Shown piece by piece: positions 1-9,798 of a stretch of DNA of 64,000 nucleotides. Position numbers and translations under genes: made by a program. A model generated the notes under the pieces. The model was not told the DNA's origin, searched no databases, and worked only from the letters and a program-made list of their open reading frames with translations. Position 1 is the first letter of the stretch; each line of letters opens with the position of its first letter. This DNA is from Xanthomonas pisi DSM 18956 (lineage in GTDB: Bacteria > Pseudomonadota > Gammaproteobacteria > Xanthomonadales > Xanthomonadaceae). Location of the stretch: the NCBI RefSeq assembly GCF_001010415.1, contig NZ_JPLE01000006.1, positions 1 through 64,000 of the forward strand. The letters are read 5' to 3'.

Positions 1-528
1 AGCGGTGAGGGCACCGCGCCCTCGATGCTGCGGGTTTGCTGCAGGGCCCTTGCCCGCCCACCGTCGCAGGACACGCTGCAAGTACGTCCTTGTAAGTTCT
101 TACGCGGCATTCATGCCGCGTAAGGTCCCGCGACGGTGGGCGGGCAAGCACCCGTCAAGATGGTCGGTGTGCATGTTTTCAACAAGGCAACCGACGCACT
201 TTCTGATGAGGAGACCGCGCCCTCGACCCACTCAGCGTTTGACCTGGGCTTCTGACGGCATCTATCGAAAGGCGACAGACAGACTCAATGCACTCACCGC
301 TTAGCGCTCGCTCCGTTTTGTAAGCCGCTCTAAGTCTGTGCCGCACGCACGTCGCGATCGCACAGACGCGACTGCAGATAGATCGCACAACGCATCGGGT
401 TGTCCGCATGAGATGGCCGTACTCCGGCGCGCTCTCGAACAAGCGGCCGTCGCGCAGTTGATACAACGTACGCAAGACCATGCCGCTCGCAGCGCTTTGC
501 CAGCACTGCGAGCGACGACATCACGCGC
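1..528. other. gene-free stretch at the left edge
   Basis: I find no convincing gene here. The open frames are short, overlap on both strands and lack ribosome binding sites. The stretch carries the nested inverted repeat at 49-148. It also has a related pair of about 18 bp, at 7-25 and 208-225, both containing ACCGCGCCCTCGA. It lies downstream of the PhoX-like gene, so it may hold that gene's transcript end. I see no clear run of T after a hairpin. Confidence 0.5.
49..148. repeat. nested inverted repeat (19-bp outer arms, 12-bp inner hairpin)
   Basis: The outer arms at 49-67 and 130-148 are perfect reverse complements (CTTGCCCGCCCACCGTCGC and its partner), and the complementarity continues a few bases inward with one mismatch. 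Inside, 99-110 and 113-124 form a second perfect 12-bp hairpin with a 2-base loop (CTTACGCGGCAT). The 100-bp unit lies in gene-free DNA. Its form fits a REP/MITE-like intergenic element or a structured RNA. No transposase or terminal target duplication was identified. Confidence 0.6.
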
Positions 529-2484
529 TTACGCCTTGCCCAACTGCACCGCCACCGGGTCGCCGGTGAGATAGCCCACCGCCGCGCCGAAGCGGTTCTT
601 GTAGTTGGCGCGGATCAGTGGATCCAGCGTGGCCTTGACGGTGTCGTGCAGCGGGCTTTCCCAGTCGCCGGGATGCTGGAAGTTGCTCATCACGTAGGTC
701 CAGCCGTGGATCTGGTCGACCGCGTGCAGGCCGGTGGATTCGGCGCCGGCCGGCACCGACAGCACGCGTATCAGCGCGCCGCTGTCCACGTTGTAGGCCC
801 ACAAGAAGTTGTTGACGTGCAGGCTGCTGTCTTCGCCGATGAACAAGGTGCGCAGCGCTTCGGAGAACTTGAGGTTGTCCGGGTTGGCCAGGCGCTCCGG
901 GTCGGCCAGATTGCCCAGTGCATCGGCGGAAGCCAGGTCATGCCCGGTGAGCGCGGCCGGGGCCGCCATGTCGATCGGTACCCAGTCGCTGTGGATCGCC
1001 GCGCCGTGGTTGTCGCGCTGGCCGCCACGCAGATTCAGGGCGTACACCGCACCCGCATCCGGGCCTTCCACTTTCACGTCGCCCGAGCCGTTGCGCATGC
1101 TGGTGACGATGTAGGACATCGCCATATAGGCGACCTTGTCGTGGGCGTTGACGGTGGTGCCTTCGAGTTTGGTGAAGCCCAGGCTGCCGCCGGCCAGCGC
1201 CGCGTAGCGATGGGTTTCCAGATACGTGGCGGCCTTTTCCATGCCGGGCTTGATGCGGATCCAGTTGAAGGTGCCGTTGAACGGGATCTTGGTGAAGCTG
1301 GCATCGCCGGGGTCGCTCAGATGCACGTCGAGGATGTCGGCGGCGGTGAGGCGGTCGGCCATCGCCTGGATCTCGGCACTGGTGGCGTGGCCAAGCTTGA
1401 TCCAGCTCAGCGTGGCCGCGCCCGGGCCGATGCCCGAAGTCTGGTGCCACTTGCCGACGTACAAAGTGCCGGCCGACAGATCCGCCTTGCGGTCGGCGAT
1501 GAACATGAACAGCCCGCCGTTGGTGGCGTCGTCGCCCATCAGTACGGTGCGCTGGTCGGGCATCACCTGCACCAGCTCGTGCGAGATGCGGCCCAGGCAG
1601 TAGTGCTTGCGTACGCTGCCGGTTCCATCCGGGTGCACGGTGATTTCGGGCAGGTGGCCGTAGTGATACGGGTTGGCTTTTTCCGGGTCACCGTACAGGT
1701 GCGTGCTGTAGCTGCGGAACTGCGTGTTGCCGGCCAGCGCGGTGGCGTCGGGTTCGTACTCTTCGCTGGACAGATGGGTATTCCACGGCGACAGGCTGGC
1801 GCCGCAGGTGGTCCACAGCCCGTGCACCGGCGCGGTGTCGACGTTGTGGTACTTCACCAGCGACAGCTTGCCGGTGGCCGGGTCCTGATCCAGCGTCAGT
1901 ACCGCGATCGGCGCGGGCAGGTGGCGATTGGTGTCGTTGCCGGCCTGGTCGCGGGTGGTGTATTCGAACTGCACCACCGCAAACACGTGGTTGCCCTTGA
2001 CCCCGGGCACCTTGGCATCGGGCAGGGTCAGCAGCGAGGAGCCGTCCGGGCAATCGGAAAAGAACGAGCGTTCGGCGCCGGGCTTGGAGCGGTCGATGAT
2101 GGGGCGATGCTGGATGTCGTAATAGCCGCCGGCCAGCACGGTGCCCCCCTTGCCGTCGGGCACCTGGTCGCCGGTGACGAAGAACGGGTGGTACGCAAGC
2201 GCGTAACGCTGGGTGCTGCCGTCGGTGCGGGCCACGGTCAGTGCCGAGCCAACCGTGGTGGTGGCCATCGCGGCCGGGTCGGCCAGGCTGGGCGCGGGCA
2301 TGCCATGGAACGTGGCCGAGACCAGACGGGTGGGGTTTTCCGATGGCCGCAACCCACGTGCGGCCATGGCGGCACCGCCAAGCTGCTGGAGCGCGGCGGA
2401 GCTGGCGCTGCCGAGCGGCAACAGGGGAACGGCCGCCAGCAGTTGCATGAGGCGGCGACGGGAGGGGTCGGGGGAGGCAGACAT
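529..2484 (-). CDS. PhoX-family (DUF839) secreted phosphatase-like protein
   Basis: A protein of about 651 residues with a twin-arginine-like leader (SRRRLM followed by a hydrophobic stretch), so export through Tat is likely. PhoX enzymes are calcium- and iron-dependent alkaline phosphatases of the periplasm or cell surface. The blocks typical of DUF839 are present: SPWNTHLSSEE in the first third and NPDNLKFS...LFIGED near the end. I chose the ATG at 2484 because a CTGGAG ribosome site lies just upstream; an in-frame TTG at 2505 would place that site inside the gene. It stands alone and diverges from the GH3 gene. Phosphatase activity is inferred from family; other PhoX relatives have untested substrates. 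Confidence 0.8.
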   Translation of the reverse strand: MSASPDPSRRRLMQLLAAVPLLPLGSASSAALQQLGGAAMAARGLRPSENPTRLVSATFHGMPAPSLADPAAMATTTVGSALTVARTDGSTQRYALAYHPFFVTGDQVPDGKGGTVLAGGYYDIQHRPIIDRSKPGAERSFFSDCPDGSSLLTLPDAKVPGVKGNHVFAVVQFEYTTRDQAGNDTNRHLPAPIAVLTLDQDPATGKLSLVKYHNVDTAPVHGLWTTCGASLSPWNTHLSSEEYEPDATALAGNTQFRSYSTHLYGDPEKANPYHYGHLPEITVHPDGTGSVRKHYCLGRISHELVQVMPDQRTVLMGDDATNGGLFMFIADRKADLSAGTLYVGKWHQTSGIGPGAATLSWIKLGHATSAEIQAMADRLTAADILDVHLSDPGDASFTKIPFNGTFNWIRIKPGMEKAATYLETHRYAALAGGSLGFTKLEGTTVNAHDKVAYMAMSYIVTSMRNGSGDVKVEGPDAGAVYALNLRGGQRDNHGAAIHSDWVPIDMAAPAALTGHDLASADALGNLADPERLANPDNLKFSEALRTLFIGEDSSLHVNNFLWAYNVDSGALIRVLSVPAGAESTGLHAVDQIHGWTYVMSNFQHPGDWESPLHDTVKATLDPLIRANYKNRFGAAVGYLTGDPVAVQLGKA

Positions 2485-2916
2485 CGAAACTCCAGGCAAA
2501 GACAACGATCAACGATGGGCAACGGCGCATCGGCAAGCGGTCACGCTAGGCCCGGGATATGACAGTTGTTTGACGGCCAGCGCACCGGTTGGCGCCGGTT
2601 CGGATGCTGCAGCAAAAGCGGACGCGACCTGTCCCGGGTGGGGCGTGGTGCCTGCGCACTGTGGCTGCGGCCCGGTGGTGCGATGCAGCAAAGTGCGGGG
2701 TCGCGAAACACTAAGCGGCGCGCCGGATTTGGCGATTTTCCGTGGTTTGACAGGTGCTGCCGGTATTCCAAGGCTATAGCCCGACCCAATAAGTTGCCTT
2801 TCATTTGGCATACGGGCGAGCGTTGTTGACAGGGTAGCTGAATCACGTGAGCGTACGCCGCCTGAAGGCCTGCGGCGCATGCATCGCGGCAGGAGACACC
2901 CCTGGAGACCTGGATC
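2485..2916. promoter_or_regulatory. divergent promoter region between phoX-like and GH3 genes
   Basis: 432 bp without a gene, serving both divergent genes. A TTGACA at 2747-2752 lies about 19 bases before GGCTAT in a small palindrome (GGCTATAGCC, 2772-2781), a plausible but poor promoter for the GH3 gene. A second TTGACA is at 2825-2830 with no good -10 element. I could not recognise an operator for a sugar repressor. Confidence 0.3.
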
Positions 2917-5529
2917 TTGGACAAGCTGCTTCGCCATACCGCCGCGCCCGTCGCACGTCGCGCCCTCTCCCTGGCTACCGCTGCAGCGGTGCTGATGCTG
3001 GCTGCCTGCCAAGGCAAGGACACCACTGCCGAGGCCGGCAAGACGACGCCGGCTGCGGCACCTGCCGAGGCATCGGCCACCATCCATCCGGACCAGTGGC
3101 CGTCGCCGAAGTGGCCGTTCGCGCAGGATGCGGCGCTGGAGCAGCGCATCACCGATGTCATGGCCAAGATGAGCGTGGAAGAGAAGGTCGCCCAGACCGT
3201 GCAGGGCGACATCGCCAGCATGACCCCGGACGATGTGCGCAAGTACCGTATCGGTTCGGTGCTGGCCGGCGGCAATTCCGATCCGGGCGGCAAGTACAAC
3301 GCCAGCCCGGCCGAATGGCTGAAGCTGGCCGACGCCTTCTATGAAGCGTCGATGGACACTTCCAAGGGCGGCAACGCGATTCCGATCATCTTCGGCATCG
3401 ATGCGGTGCATGGACAGAGCAATATCGTCGGCGCCACCCTGTTTCCGCACAACATCGGCCTGGGCGCGACGCGCAACCCGGAGCTGATCAAGAAGATCGG
3501 CGAAGTCACCGCCGCCGAAACCCGCGTCACCGGCATGGAATGGACCTTCGCGCCCACCGTGGCGGTGCCGCAGGACGACCGCTGGGGCCGCAGCTACGAA
3601 GGCTATTCCGAATCGCCGGACGTGGTGGCCAGCTTCGCCGGCAAGATGGTCGAGGGCGTGCAGGGCACCCCGGGCACCCCGCAGTTCCTGGACGGCAGCC
3701 ATGTGATCTCGTCGGTGAAGCATTTCGTCGGCGACGGCGGCACCACCGACGGCAAGGACCAAGGCGACACCAAGGTCTCCGAAGCCACCATGCGCGACAT
3801 CCACGCGGCCGGCTACCCGCCGGCGATCGCGGCCGGCGCGCAGACGGTGATGGCCTCGTTCAACAGCTTCAACGGCGAGAAGATGCACGGCAACAAGGTC
3901 ATGCTGACCGACGTGCTCAAGGGCCGCATGAACTTCGGCGGCTTCGTGGTCGGCGACTGGAACGGCCACGGCCAGGTCAAGGGCTGCACCAACGACAACT
4001 GCCCGGCCTCGTTCATTGCCGGCGTCGACATGGCGATGGCCGCCGACAGCTGGAAGGGCATCTACGAAACCGAGCTGGCGGCAGTGAAGTCCGGCCAGAT
4101 CAGCATGGAGCGCCTGGACGATGCGGTGCGCCGCATCCTGCGGGTCAAGCTGCGCCTGGGCCTGTTCGAAGCCGGCAAGCCGTCCAAGCGCCCGCTCGGC
4201 GGCAAGTACGAGTTGCTGGGTGCGCCGGAACATCGCGCGATCGCCCGTCAGGCGGTGCGCGAGTCGCTGGTGCTGCTGAAGAACCAGGCCGGCATCCTGC
4301 CGCTGGATCCCAAAAAGCGCGTGCTGGTGGTCGGCGATGGCGCCAACGACATGGGCAAGCAGTCCGGCGGTTGGACGCTGAACTGGCAAGGCACCGGCAC
4401 CAAGCGCAGCGACTACCCCAATGGCAACACCATCTGGGAAGGCCTGGACAAGCAGATCAAGGCCGCCGGCGGCAGGGCCGAGCTGGCCGTCGATGGTGCG
4501 TACAAGACCAAGCCCGACGTGGCGGTCGTGGTGTTCGGTGAGAACCCGTACGCCGAGTTCCAGGGCGATATCGCCACCCTGCTGTACAAGCCGGGCGACG
4601 AGAGCGAGCTGGCGTTGATCAAGAAGTTCAAGGCCGAGGGCATCCCGGTGGTGGCGGTGTTCCTGAGCGGGCGTCCGTTGTGGATGAACCAGTACATCAA
4701 TGCCGCCGATGCCTTCGTCGCCGCCTGGCTGCCGGGTTCGGAAGGCGAGGGCATCGCCGACGTGCTGCTGCGCAAGGCCGATGGCAGCGTGCAGAACGAC
4801 TTCAAGGGCAAGCTCAGCTTCTCCTGGCCCAAGACCGCGGTGCAGTTCGCCAACAACGTGGGCCAGAAGGATTACGACCCGCAGTTCAAGTTCGGTTTCG
4901 GCCTGACCTACGCCGACAAGGGCGACCTGGCGGCGCTGGCTGAGGACTCGGGCGTGTCCGGCGAGCAGTCGGTGGGCGGGGTGTATTTCGTGCGCGGCAA
5001 GCCGGCGCTCGGCATTGCGATGCAGCTGTCCAATGCGGGCCAGGCCAACATGCCGGCGACCACGCTGCCGGTGGGCCTGTCCGACGGCAGCCTGAAGATG
5101 AGCTCGGTCGACCACAAGGCGCAGGAGGACGCACGTCGCCTGGTGTGGTCCGGCGCCAAGCCCGCCAGCGTGCTGCTGGTGTCCGGCAAGCCGGTGGACG
5201 TGTCGCGTGAGAGCAACGGCGATGTGCAGCTGCAGCTGACCGTGCGCCGCGACAGCGCGGTGACCGCGCCGGTGTGGCTGGGCGTGGGCTGCGGCGACAC
5301 CTGCGGCGGCCGCGTCGATGCGCAGAAGACCCTGGCCGCGCTGCCGCAGGGCCAGTGGAAGGTGGTGGGAATTCCGCTCAAGTGCTTCGCGGTGGCCGGT
5401 GCCGACGTGACCAAGCTGAGCCAGGTCGCCGGTATCGAAAGCGGCGCGGCACTGGATCTGTCGGTGTCGAAGGTGGCGCTGGGCGCGCTCAACGAAGCCG
5501 AAGTGACGGTGGACTGCCCGGTCAAGTAA
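2917..5529 (+). CDS. GH3 beta-glucosidase / exo-1,4-beta-glucan glucohydrolase, lipoprotein
   Basis: 870 residues. The likely TTG start has GGAG about 10 bases upstream and gives a lipoprotein signal ending LMLAAC, so the enzyme is probably anchored in a membrane or exported. The GH3 N-terminal barrel follows (FGIDAVHGQ and an HNIGLGATRN block). The nucleophile is Asp347 in VVGDWNGHG. The GH3 C-terminal sandwich starts near residue 430 (VRESLVLLKNQ), and a further domain of about 200 residues follows it, as in ExoP-type enzymes. The family releases glucose from cellodextrins or mixed-linked glucans. The sodium/sugar symporter gene lies 259 bp downstream on the same strand, which suggests a hydrolysis-and-uptake pair. 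Confidence 0.88.
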   Translation: MDKLLRHTAAPVARRALSLATAAAVLMLAACQGKDTTAEAGKTTPAAAPAEASATIHPDQWPSPKWPFAQDAALEQRITDVMAKMSVEEKVAQTVQGDIASMTPDDVRKYRIGSVLAGGNSDPGGKYNASPAEWLKLADAFYEASMDTSKGGNAIPIIFGIDAVHGQSNIVGATLFPHNIGLGATRNPELIKKIGEVTAAETRVTGMEWTFAPTVAVPQDDRWGRSYEGYSESPDVVASFAGKMVEGVQGTPGTPQFLDGSHVISSVKHFVGDGGTTDGKDQGDTKVSEATMRDIHAAGYPPAIAAGAQTVMASFNSFNGEKMHGNKVMLTDVLKGRMNFGGFVVGDWNGHGQVKGCTNDNCPASFIAGVDMAMAADSWKGIYETELAAVKSGQISMERLDDAVRRILRVKLRLGLFEAGKPSKRPLGGKYELLGAPEHRAIARQAVRESLVLLKNQAGILPLDPKKRVLVVGDGANDMGKQSGGWTLNWQGTGTKRSDYPNGNTIWEGLDKQIKAAGGRAELAVDGAYKTKPDVAVVVFGENPYAEFQGDIATLLYKPGDESELALIKKFKAEGIPVVAVFLSGRPLWMNQYINAADAFVAAWLPGSEGEGIADVLLRKADGSVQNDFKGKLSFSWPKTAVQFANNVGQKDYDPQFKFGFGLTYADKGDLAALAEDSGVSGEQSVGGVYFVRGKPALGIAMQLSNAGQANMPATTLPVGLSDGSLKMSSVDHKAQEDARRLVWSGAKPASVLLVSGKPVDVSRESNGDVQLQLTVRRDSAVTAPVWLGVGCGDTCGGRVDAQKTLAALPQGQWKVVGIPLKCFAVAGADVTKLSQVAGIESGAALDLSVSKVALGALNEAEVTVDCPVK

Positions 5530-5584
5530 TCCCCATGCCCGGAGGCACGCTTCCGGGCACGGTGCAGGTCAAGCGGAACACCTG

Positions 5585-5608
5585 CGTCGCCGCTTCCGGC
5601 GACGTTTC
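5585..5608 (+). terminator. candidate hairpin terminator after the GH3 gene
   Basis: CGTCGCCG (5585-5592) and CGGCGACG (5597-5604) form a perfect 8-bp GC-rich stem with a 4-base loop, followed by TTT. Another hairpin, TGCCCGGA / TCCGGGCA at 5536-5559, sits seven bases after the GH3 stop codon but has no T run. Either could end or weaken transcription between the glucosidase and the symporter genes. Confidence 0.4.
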
Positions 5609-5788
5609 GAAGCGGCCACCGATTGCGGTGGTGCCATCAGCCGCCGCGGGGGCGGTGTTGTCGATCGGCCGGGATGGCCTGCAGACGCGGTTCGCCGCAC
5701 TGCCATTGCGCACCTGGTGCGCGGCGGCGGCATTCTGCAGCCCTGCCTGATCGTCGGCGCATACCCCAGAGCCAGACAGGAGAGTGCA

Positions 5789-7351
5789 GTGGGTTTGGCG
5801 ACGTTGGATATCGTGATTGTGCTGGTCTATCTGACCGGCATCTTCGTGCTCGCGCAGTGGGTGTCGCGCGAGAAGGCAGGCCACAGCAAGAGCGCCGAGG
5901 ATTACTTCCTGGCCAGCAAGTCGCTGCCGTGGTGGGCGATCGGCGCTTCGCTGATCGCCGCGAACATCTCGGCCGAACAGATCATCGGCATGGCCGGTTC
6001 CGGCTATGCAATCGGTCTGGCGATCGCGTCCTACGAGTGGATGGCGGCGCTGACGCTACTGATCGTCGGCAAGTTCTTCCTGCCGATCTTCCTGCGCAAC
6101 GGCATCTACACCATGCCGCAGTTCCTGGAACAGCGTTACGGCAAGTGGATCCGCACGCTGATGGCGGTGTTCTGGCTGCTGCTGTACGTGTTCGTCAACC
6201 TGACCTCGATCCTGTGGCTGGGGTCGATCGCGGTCAGCCAGGTCACCGGCATGGACCAGACCCTGGCGCTGGCATTGATCGGCGTGTTCGCGCTGGTCTA
6301 TCAGCTGTACGGCGGACTGAAGGCGGTGGCGCTGACCGATATCGTGCAGGTCACCCTGCTGGTGCTGGGCGGCCTGCTGGTGGCCGGGCTGACCCTGGCG
6401 CGCATTGGCGATGGCGCCGGCGTGCTGGCCGGCTTCAAGCAGTTGTGGAGCGCACACCCCGAGCACTTCCACATGATCCTGACCAAGGACAACCCGTTCT
6501 ACAAGGATCTGCCGGGCCTGAGCGTGCTGCTGGGCGGCCTGTGGGTCATGAACATCAGCTACTGGGGCTTCAACCAGTACATCATCCAGCGCGCGCTGGC
6601 CGCCAAGAACATCGGCGAGGCGCAGAAGGGCATGGTGTTTGCGGCGTTCCTGAAGCTGCTGATGCCGCTGGTGATCGTGGTACCAGGCATTGCCGCGGTG
6701 GTGCTGGCGCCGGATCTGGCCAAGCCCGACCAGGCGTATCCGACCATGATGCAGCTGCTGCCGACCGGCATCCTGGGTCTGGTGTTTGCGGCGCTGGTTG
6801 CCGCGATCGTGGCCTCGCTGGCGTCGAAGATCAATTCGGTGGCGACCATCTTCACCCTGGATTTCTACGCCAAGTTCCGCCCGCAGACCGAGCAGAAGCA
6901 GCTGGTGCGCGTGGGCCGGATCGTGGCGGCGGCGTCGGTGCTGATCGGCATCCTCACCGCGCGGCCGTTGTTGGGCAACTTCGATCAGGGCTTCCAGTTC
7001 ATCCAGGAATTCACCGGCTTCTTTACGCCCGGCGTGGTGGTCATCTTCATGCTGGGCCTGTTCTGGAAGCGCGCCAATGAAGCAGGCGCCTTGACCGCGG
7101 CGATCGGCTCGGTGGTGCTGTCGTTCGCGCTGAAATTCGCCTGGCCGGAACTGCCGTTCATGGACCGCATCGGCGTGGTATTTCTGGCCGCGCTGGTGCT
7201 GGCGGTGGTGGTGTCGCTGATGACCGCACCCACCCAGGCACGCGACCTGATCCGTACCGACGATGTGGCCTACGGCACCACGCTGGGCTTCAAGCTCGGC
7301 GCGGCTGGCGTGATCGCGATCCTGATCGTGCTGTACACGGTGTTCTGGTAA
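5789..7351 (+). CDS. sodium:solute symporter (SSS family), probable sugar transporter
   Basis: 520 residues with about 13-14 hydrophobic segments along the whole length, as in SGLT-type sodium/glucose cotransporters. I chose the GTG at 5789 because CAGGAGAG lies six bases upstream. Family blocks include the N-terminal SAEDYFLASKSLPWW, then SAEQIIGMAGSGYAIG, and a mid-protein WGFNQYIIQRALAAKN. It sits in the inner membrane and should couple sodium entry to sugar uptake. The neighbouring glucosidase argues for glucose or a short glucoside as substrate; the sequence alone does not fix it. It converges with the EAL gene. Confidence 0.88.
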   Translation: MGLATLDIVIVLVYLTGIFVLAQWVSREKAGHSKSAEDYFLASKSLPWWAIGASLIAANISAEQIIGMAGSGYAIGLAIASYEWMAALTLLIVGKFFLPIFLRNGIYTMPQFLEQRYGKWIRTLMAVFWLLLYVFVNLTSILWLGSIAVSQVTGMDQTLALALIGVFALVYQLYGGLKAVALTDIVQVTLLVLGGLLVAGLTLARIGDGAGVLAGFKQLWSAHPEHFHMILTKDNPFYKDLPGLSVLLGGLWVMNISYWGFNQYIIQRALAAKNIGEAQKGMVFAAFLKLLMPLVIVVPGIAAVVLAPDLAKPDQAYPTMMQLLPTGILGLVFAALVAAIVASLASKINSVATIFTLDFYAKFRPQTEQKQLVRVGRIVAAASVLIGILTARPLLGNFDQGFQFIQEFTGFFTPGVVVIFMLGLFWKRANEAGALTAAIGSVVLSFALKFAWPELPFMDRIGVVFLAALVLAVVVSLMTAPTQARDLIRTDDVAYGTTLGFKLGAAGVIAILIVLYTVFW

Positions 7352-7518
7352 GCCAGGCGCGTGCTCTGGAGCGGCCGACGTATCGTCCGTCGTCTGCTCC
7401 AGGCCTTGCGTTAGAGCGTCCGTCGATGACCTGGCAAGCAGCGACAGTCACCTGGCCTGCATGGCGGGCCGCCGACTGGCGGCCGCGCGCGACGGTGCCG
7501 GCGATCCGGTGATCGTGC

Positions 7519-9372
7519 TTACACCCGTGCTGCGGCCAGGCCTGCCGCCAGCAACCTGGCCGGCGCAGCGAATTGTGCGTGCCACGGCGTCTGCAGCCAG
7601 GTTTCCAGTGCGGCGGCCGGCATCGGTTTGGCGATCCAGTAGCCCTGGCCTTCGTCGCAGCCCCAGGCGCGCAACTGCGCATACGCTTCTGCCGATTCGA
7701 TGCCTTCGGCCACCACGCGCTGACCCAGGCTGTGGCCAAGCTGGATCATCGCCGGCACCAGGGTGCGGTCGGTGCGGTTGTCCGGCAGCGAGCGGATGAA
7801 GGATTGATCGATCTTCAGCGAGCTGGCCGGCAGCTGTTTGAGATAGCTGAAATTGCTGTAGCCGGTGCCGAAGTCGTCGATGGCGATATGCACGCCCAGC
7901 GCGGCCACATCGGCCAGTTGTTCGGCCAGGTGATCGGGGTGGCGGATCATCGCGCTTTCGGTGAATTCGATTTCCAGCCGGCGTGGGTCGAGCTTGTGAC
8001 GTTCCAGCCCGCGTCGCAACAGGCCGGCAAAACCGGGGCGGTCCAGATCGGCCGCCGACACGTTCAATGCCAGGTTGAAGTCCAGGCCCTGTTGCTGCCA
8101 GCGCGCGGCCTGGGCGATGCCGTTGTCGATGACCCAGGCAGTGATGCGGTTGATCAGCGCGGTCTTTTCGGCCATCGGCACAAAGTCCGATGGCATCACC
8201 GGGCCGATCATCGGATGCTGCCAGCGCAGCAGTGCTTCCACCGCCACGCAGCGGTGATCGTTCAAGTCCACGCGCGGCTGGTAGTGCAGGCGTAGCTGGC
8301 TGGCGCTGTCCAGCGCGGCGGGCAGGGCGGCAAGCAGGCGAAAGGTATTGCGCTGCGCCACGTCGTGCTTGCGCTCGTACATGCTCCAGGCCAGGCCGCG
8401 CTCGCGGGCGATGTCCACGGCGGTGGTGAGCGAACGGATGGTGTCGGCGGCGCCGTAGCTGGTCTGCAGCGACACCGCGCCGATCGAGGCCACCGCGGTA
8501 TGCGGAATGCCCTGGTGATCCAGTGGCTCGGCAAACGCCTTGGACACCTTGTTGCACAGGCTGGACAGGCGCTGGGTTTCGGCCTGGGTGAGGAAGCCGA
8601 AGGTGGTCGGGTCCAGCCGATACAGCAGGGTGTTGGCGGGCAGATACGCGGCAAGGCGACGCTGCGCCAGGGTCACATACCCATCGGCGTAGTCCCAGCC
8701 CAGCGCCTTGACCATGTCGCGGAAATAGTCGCTGCCGCAGATGTCCACCGCCACTGCCGTGGTGGCCGGTGCGGTATCGCGCCGGGCCAGCCAGGTATCC
8801 AGATCTTCGCCAAAGCGCGAGCGGTTGGGCAGGCCGGTCGTGCCATCGCGATAGGTGGTGCTGCGCAGGTTCTCCACCCGCAGCACGGCCAGGTCGCGCA
8901 GTCCTTCCAGCTGCGTCATCGCCTCCGCATCCAGGCCCTCGCGTGGGCTGGTGCCGATCACGCACAGCGTGCCGATGCGGTGGCCGTCCTTCAGTTGCAA
9001 TGGCGCCCCTGCATAGAAGCGGATGAAGGGTGGGCCCAGCACCAACGGGTTGTCGGAAAAGCGCGGGTCCAGTTGCGCATCCGGCACCACCATCACCTCG
9101 TCCGAGCGGATCGCATGCGCGCAGAACGCCTGGTCGCGCGGAGTCTCCGCTGCCTCCAGTCCCACGCGCGCCTTGAACCACTGGCGGTGTTCGTCCACCA
9201 GCGACACCAGTGCGATCTCCGCACCCAGGCTGCGTGCGGCCATCGCGGCGATGGTGTCGAACACCGGGTCTGGTGGCGAATCCAGCAGGCACAGGCCGCG
9301 TAGAACGGCCAGACGGGTGACTTCGTCGGACATGGGAGGCGTTTTGAAGTCGGAGGCGGGCAGTTGTTGCAT
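7519..9372 (-). CDS. GAF - degenerate GGDEF - EAL cyclic-di-GMP phosphodiesterase
   Basis: 617 residues, no membrane segments, so probably cytosolic. A GAF sensor domain spans roughly residues 20-165 (LVDEHRQWFKARVG). The GGDEF domain lacks its signature: the expected place reads RLDPTTFGF, so cyclase activity is unlikely. The EAL domain (about 350-600) keeps the catalytic set: EALLRW, NVSAADL, EFTESAM, IDDFGTGYSNF, the Lys in SLKIDQSF, VVAEGIES and QGYWIAKPM. It should therefore hydrolyse c-di-GMP to pGpG, perhaps with the dead GGDEF binding GTP as a regulator. The start is uncertain: ATG 9372 or ATG 9333 (MSDEVTRL); neither has a good ribosome site. Confidence 0.87.
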   Translation of the reverse strand: MQQLPASDFKTPPMSDEVTRLAVLRGLCLLDSPPDPVFDTIAAMAARSLGAEIALVSLVDEHRQWFKARVGLEAAETPRDQAFCAHAIRSDEVMVVPDAQLDPRFSDNPLVLGPPFIRFYAGAPLQLKDGHRIGTLCVIGTSPREGLDAEAMTQLEGLRDLAVLRVENLRSTTYRDGTTGLPNRSRFGEDLDTWLARRDTAPATTAVAVDICGSDYFRDMVKALGWDYADGYVTLAQRRLAAYLPANTLLYRLDPTTFGFLTQAETQRLSSLCNKVSKAFAEPLDHQGIPHTAVASIGAVSLQTSYGAADTIRSLTTAVDIARERGLAWSMYERKHDVAQRNTFRLLAALPAALDSASQLRLHYQPRVDLNDHRCVAVEALLRWQHPMIGPVMPSDFVPMAEKTALINRITAWVIDNGIAQAARWQQQGLDFNLALNVSAADLDRPGFAGLLRRGLERHKLDPRRLEIEFTESAMIRHPDHLAEQLADVAALGVHIAIDDFGTGYSNFSYLKQLPASSLKIDQSFIRSLPDNRTDRTLVPAMIQLGHSLGQRVVAEGIESAEAYAQLRAWGCDEGQGYWIAKPMPAAALETWLQTPWHAQFAAPARLLAAGLAAARV

Positions 9373-9798
9373 GTGGCTCTATCGGCCTCGGCCGCATCTA
9401 CTTGACGTGGCCGTGCTCGCTTATTCAGCTGCCAGCAGCGCAATGGCATGTTGCAGCGTGACACGTGTGTCCCGCGCGGCGTCGACGCAGTGCAGACCTC
9501 AGCTGCGGTTTTCGCGCTGCAACACCGCAGTGCGCGATGCCGCGCATCGCCGATACGCTGCGCTGTCAGGCTGAGCGCGGCGTCCCACGAGCAGCCCGGG
9601 ACGCTTGAATGCACGGAAGTTAACGTTACCAGGGCGAAGTCGCGTGGTCTGCGCGCTCGGTCTGCATCCGGCAATTTTTCCTGATCTGTGAACCAGGCGC
9701 AGATCGCGCGCGCGCGCCATCGCCACGGTGGGCGCACGTGGGCCGGGCATGCGATTGCGTGCAGGTGCGCCCGCGCCACCCACTCTTTGGAGCCGATC
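9373..9798. promoter_or_regulatory. divergent region between EAL gene and mannanase
   Basis: 426 bp with no supported gene. At 9619-9630 it has GTTAACGTTACC, whose core TAACGTTA is palindromic and resembles the operators of LacI-family sugar repressors; it lies about 170 bp before the mannanase start. No strong -35/-10 pair was found. Confidence 0.3.

Noticed and set aside
646-2562. Long open frame antisense to the PhoX-like gene (638 codons)
   Set aside because: Its protein is a low-complexity string of Gly, Val, His and Gln typical of the opposite strand of a GC-rich gene, and the other strand has clear family motifs.
2509-5115. 868-codon frame antisense to the GH3 gene
   Set aside because: It covers the complement of a well-supported glycosidase, is rich in His, Ala and Arg, and has no domain I can recognise.
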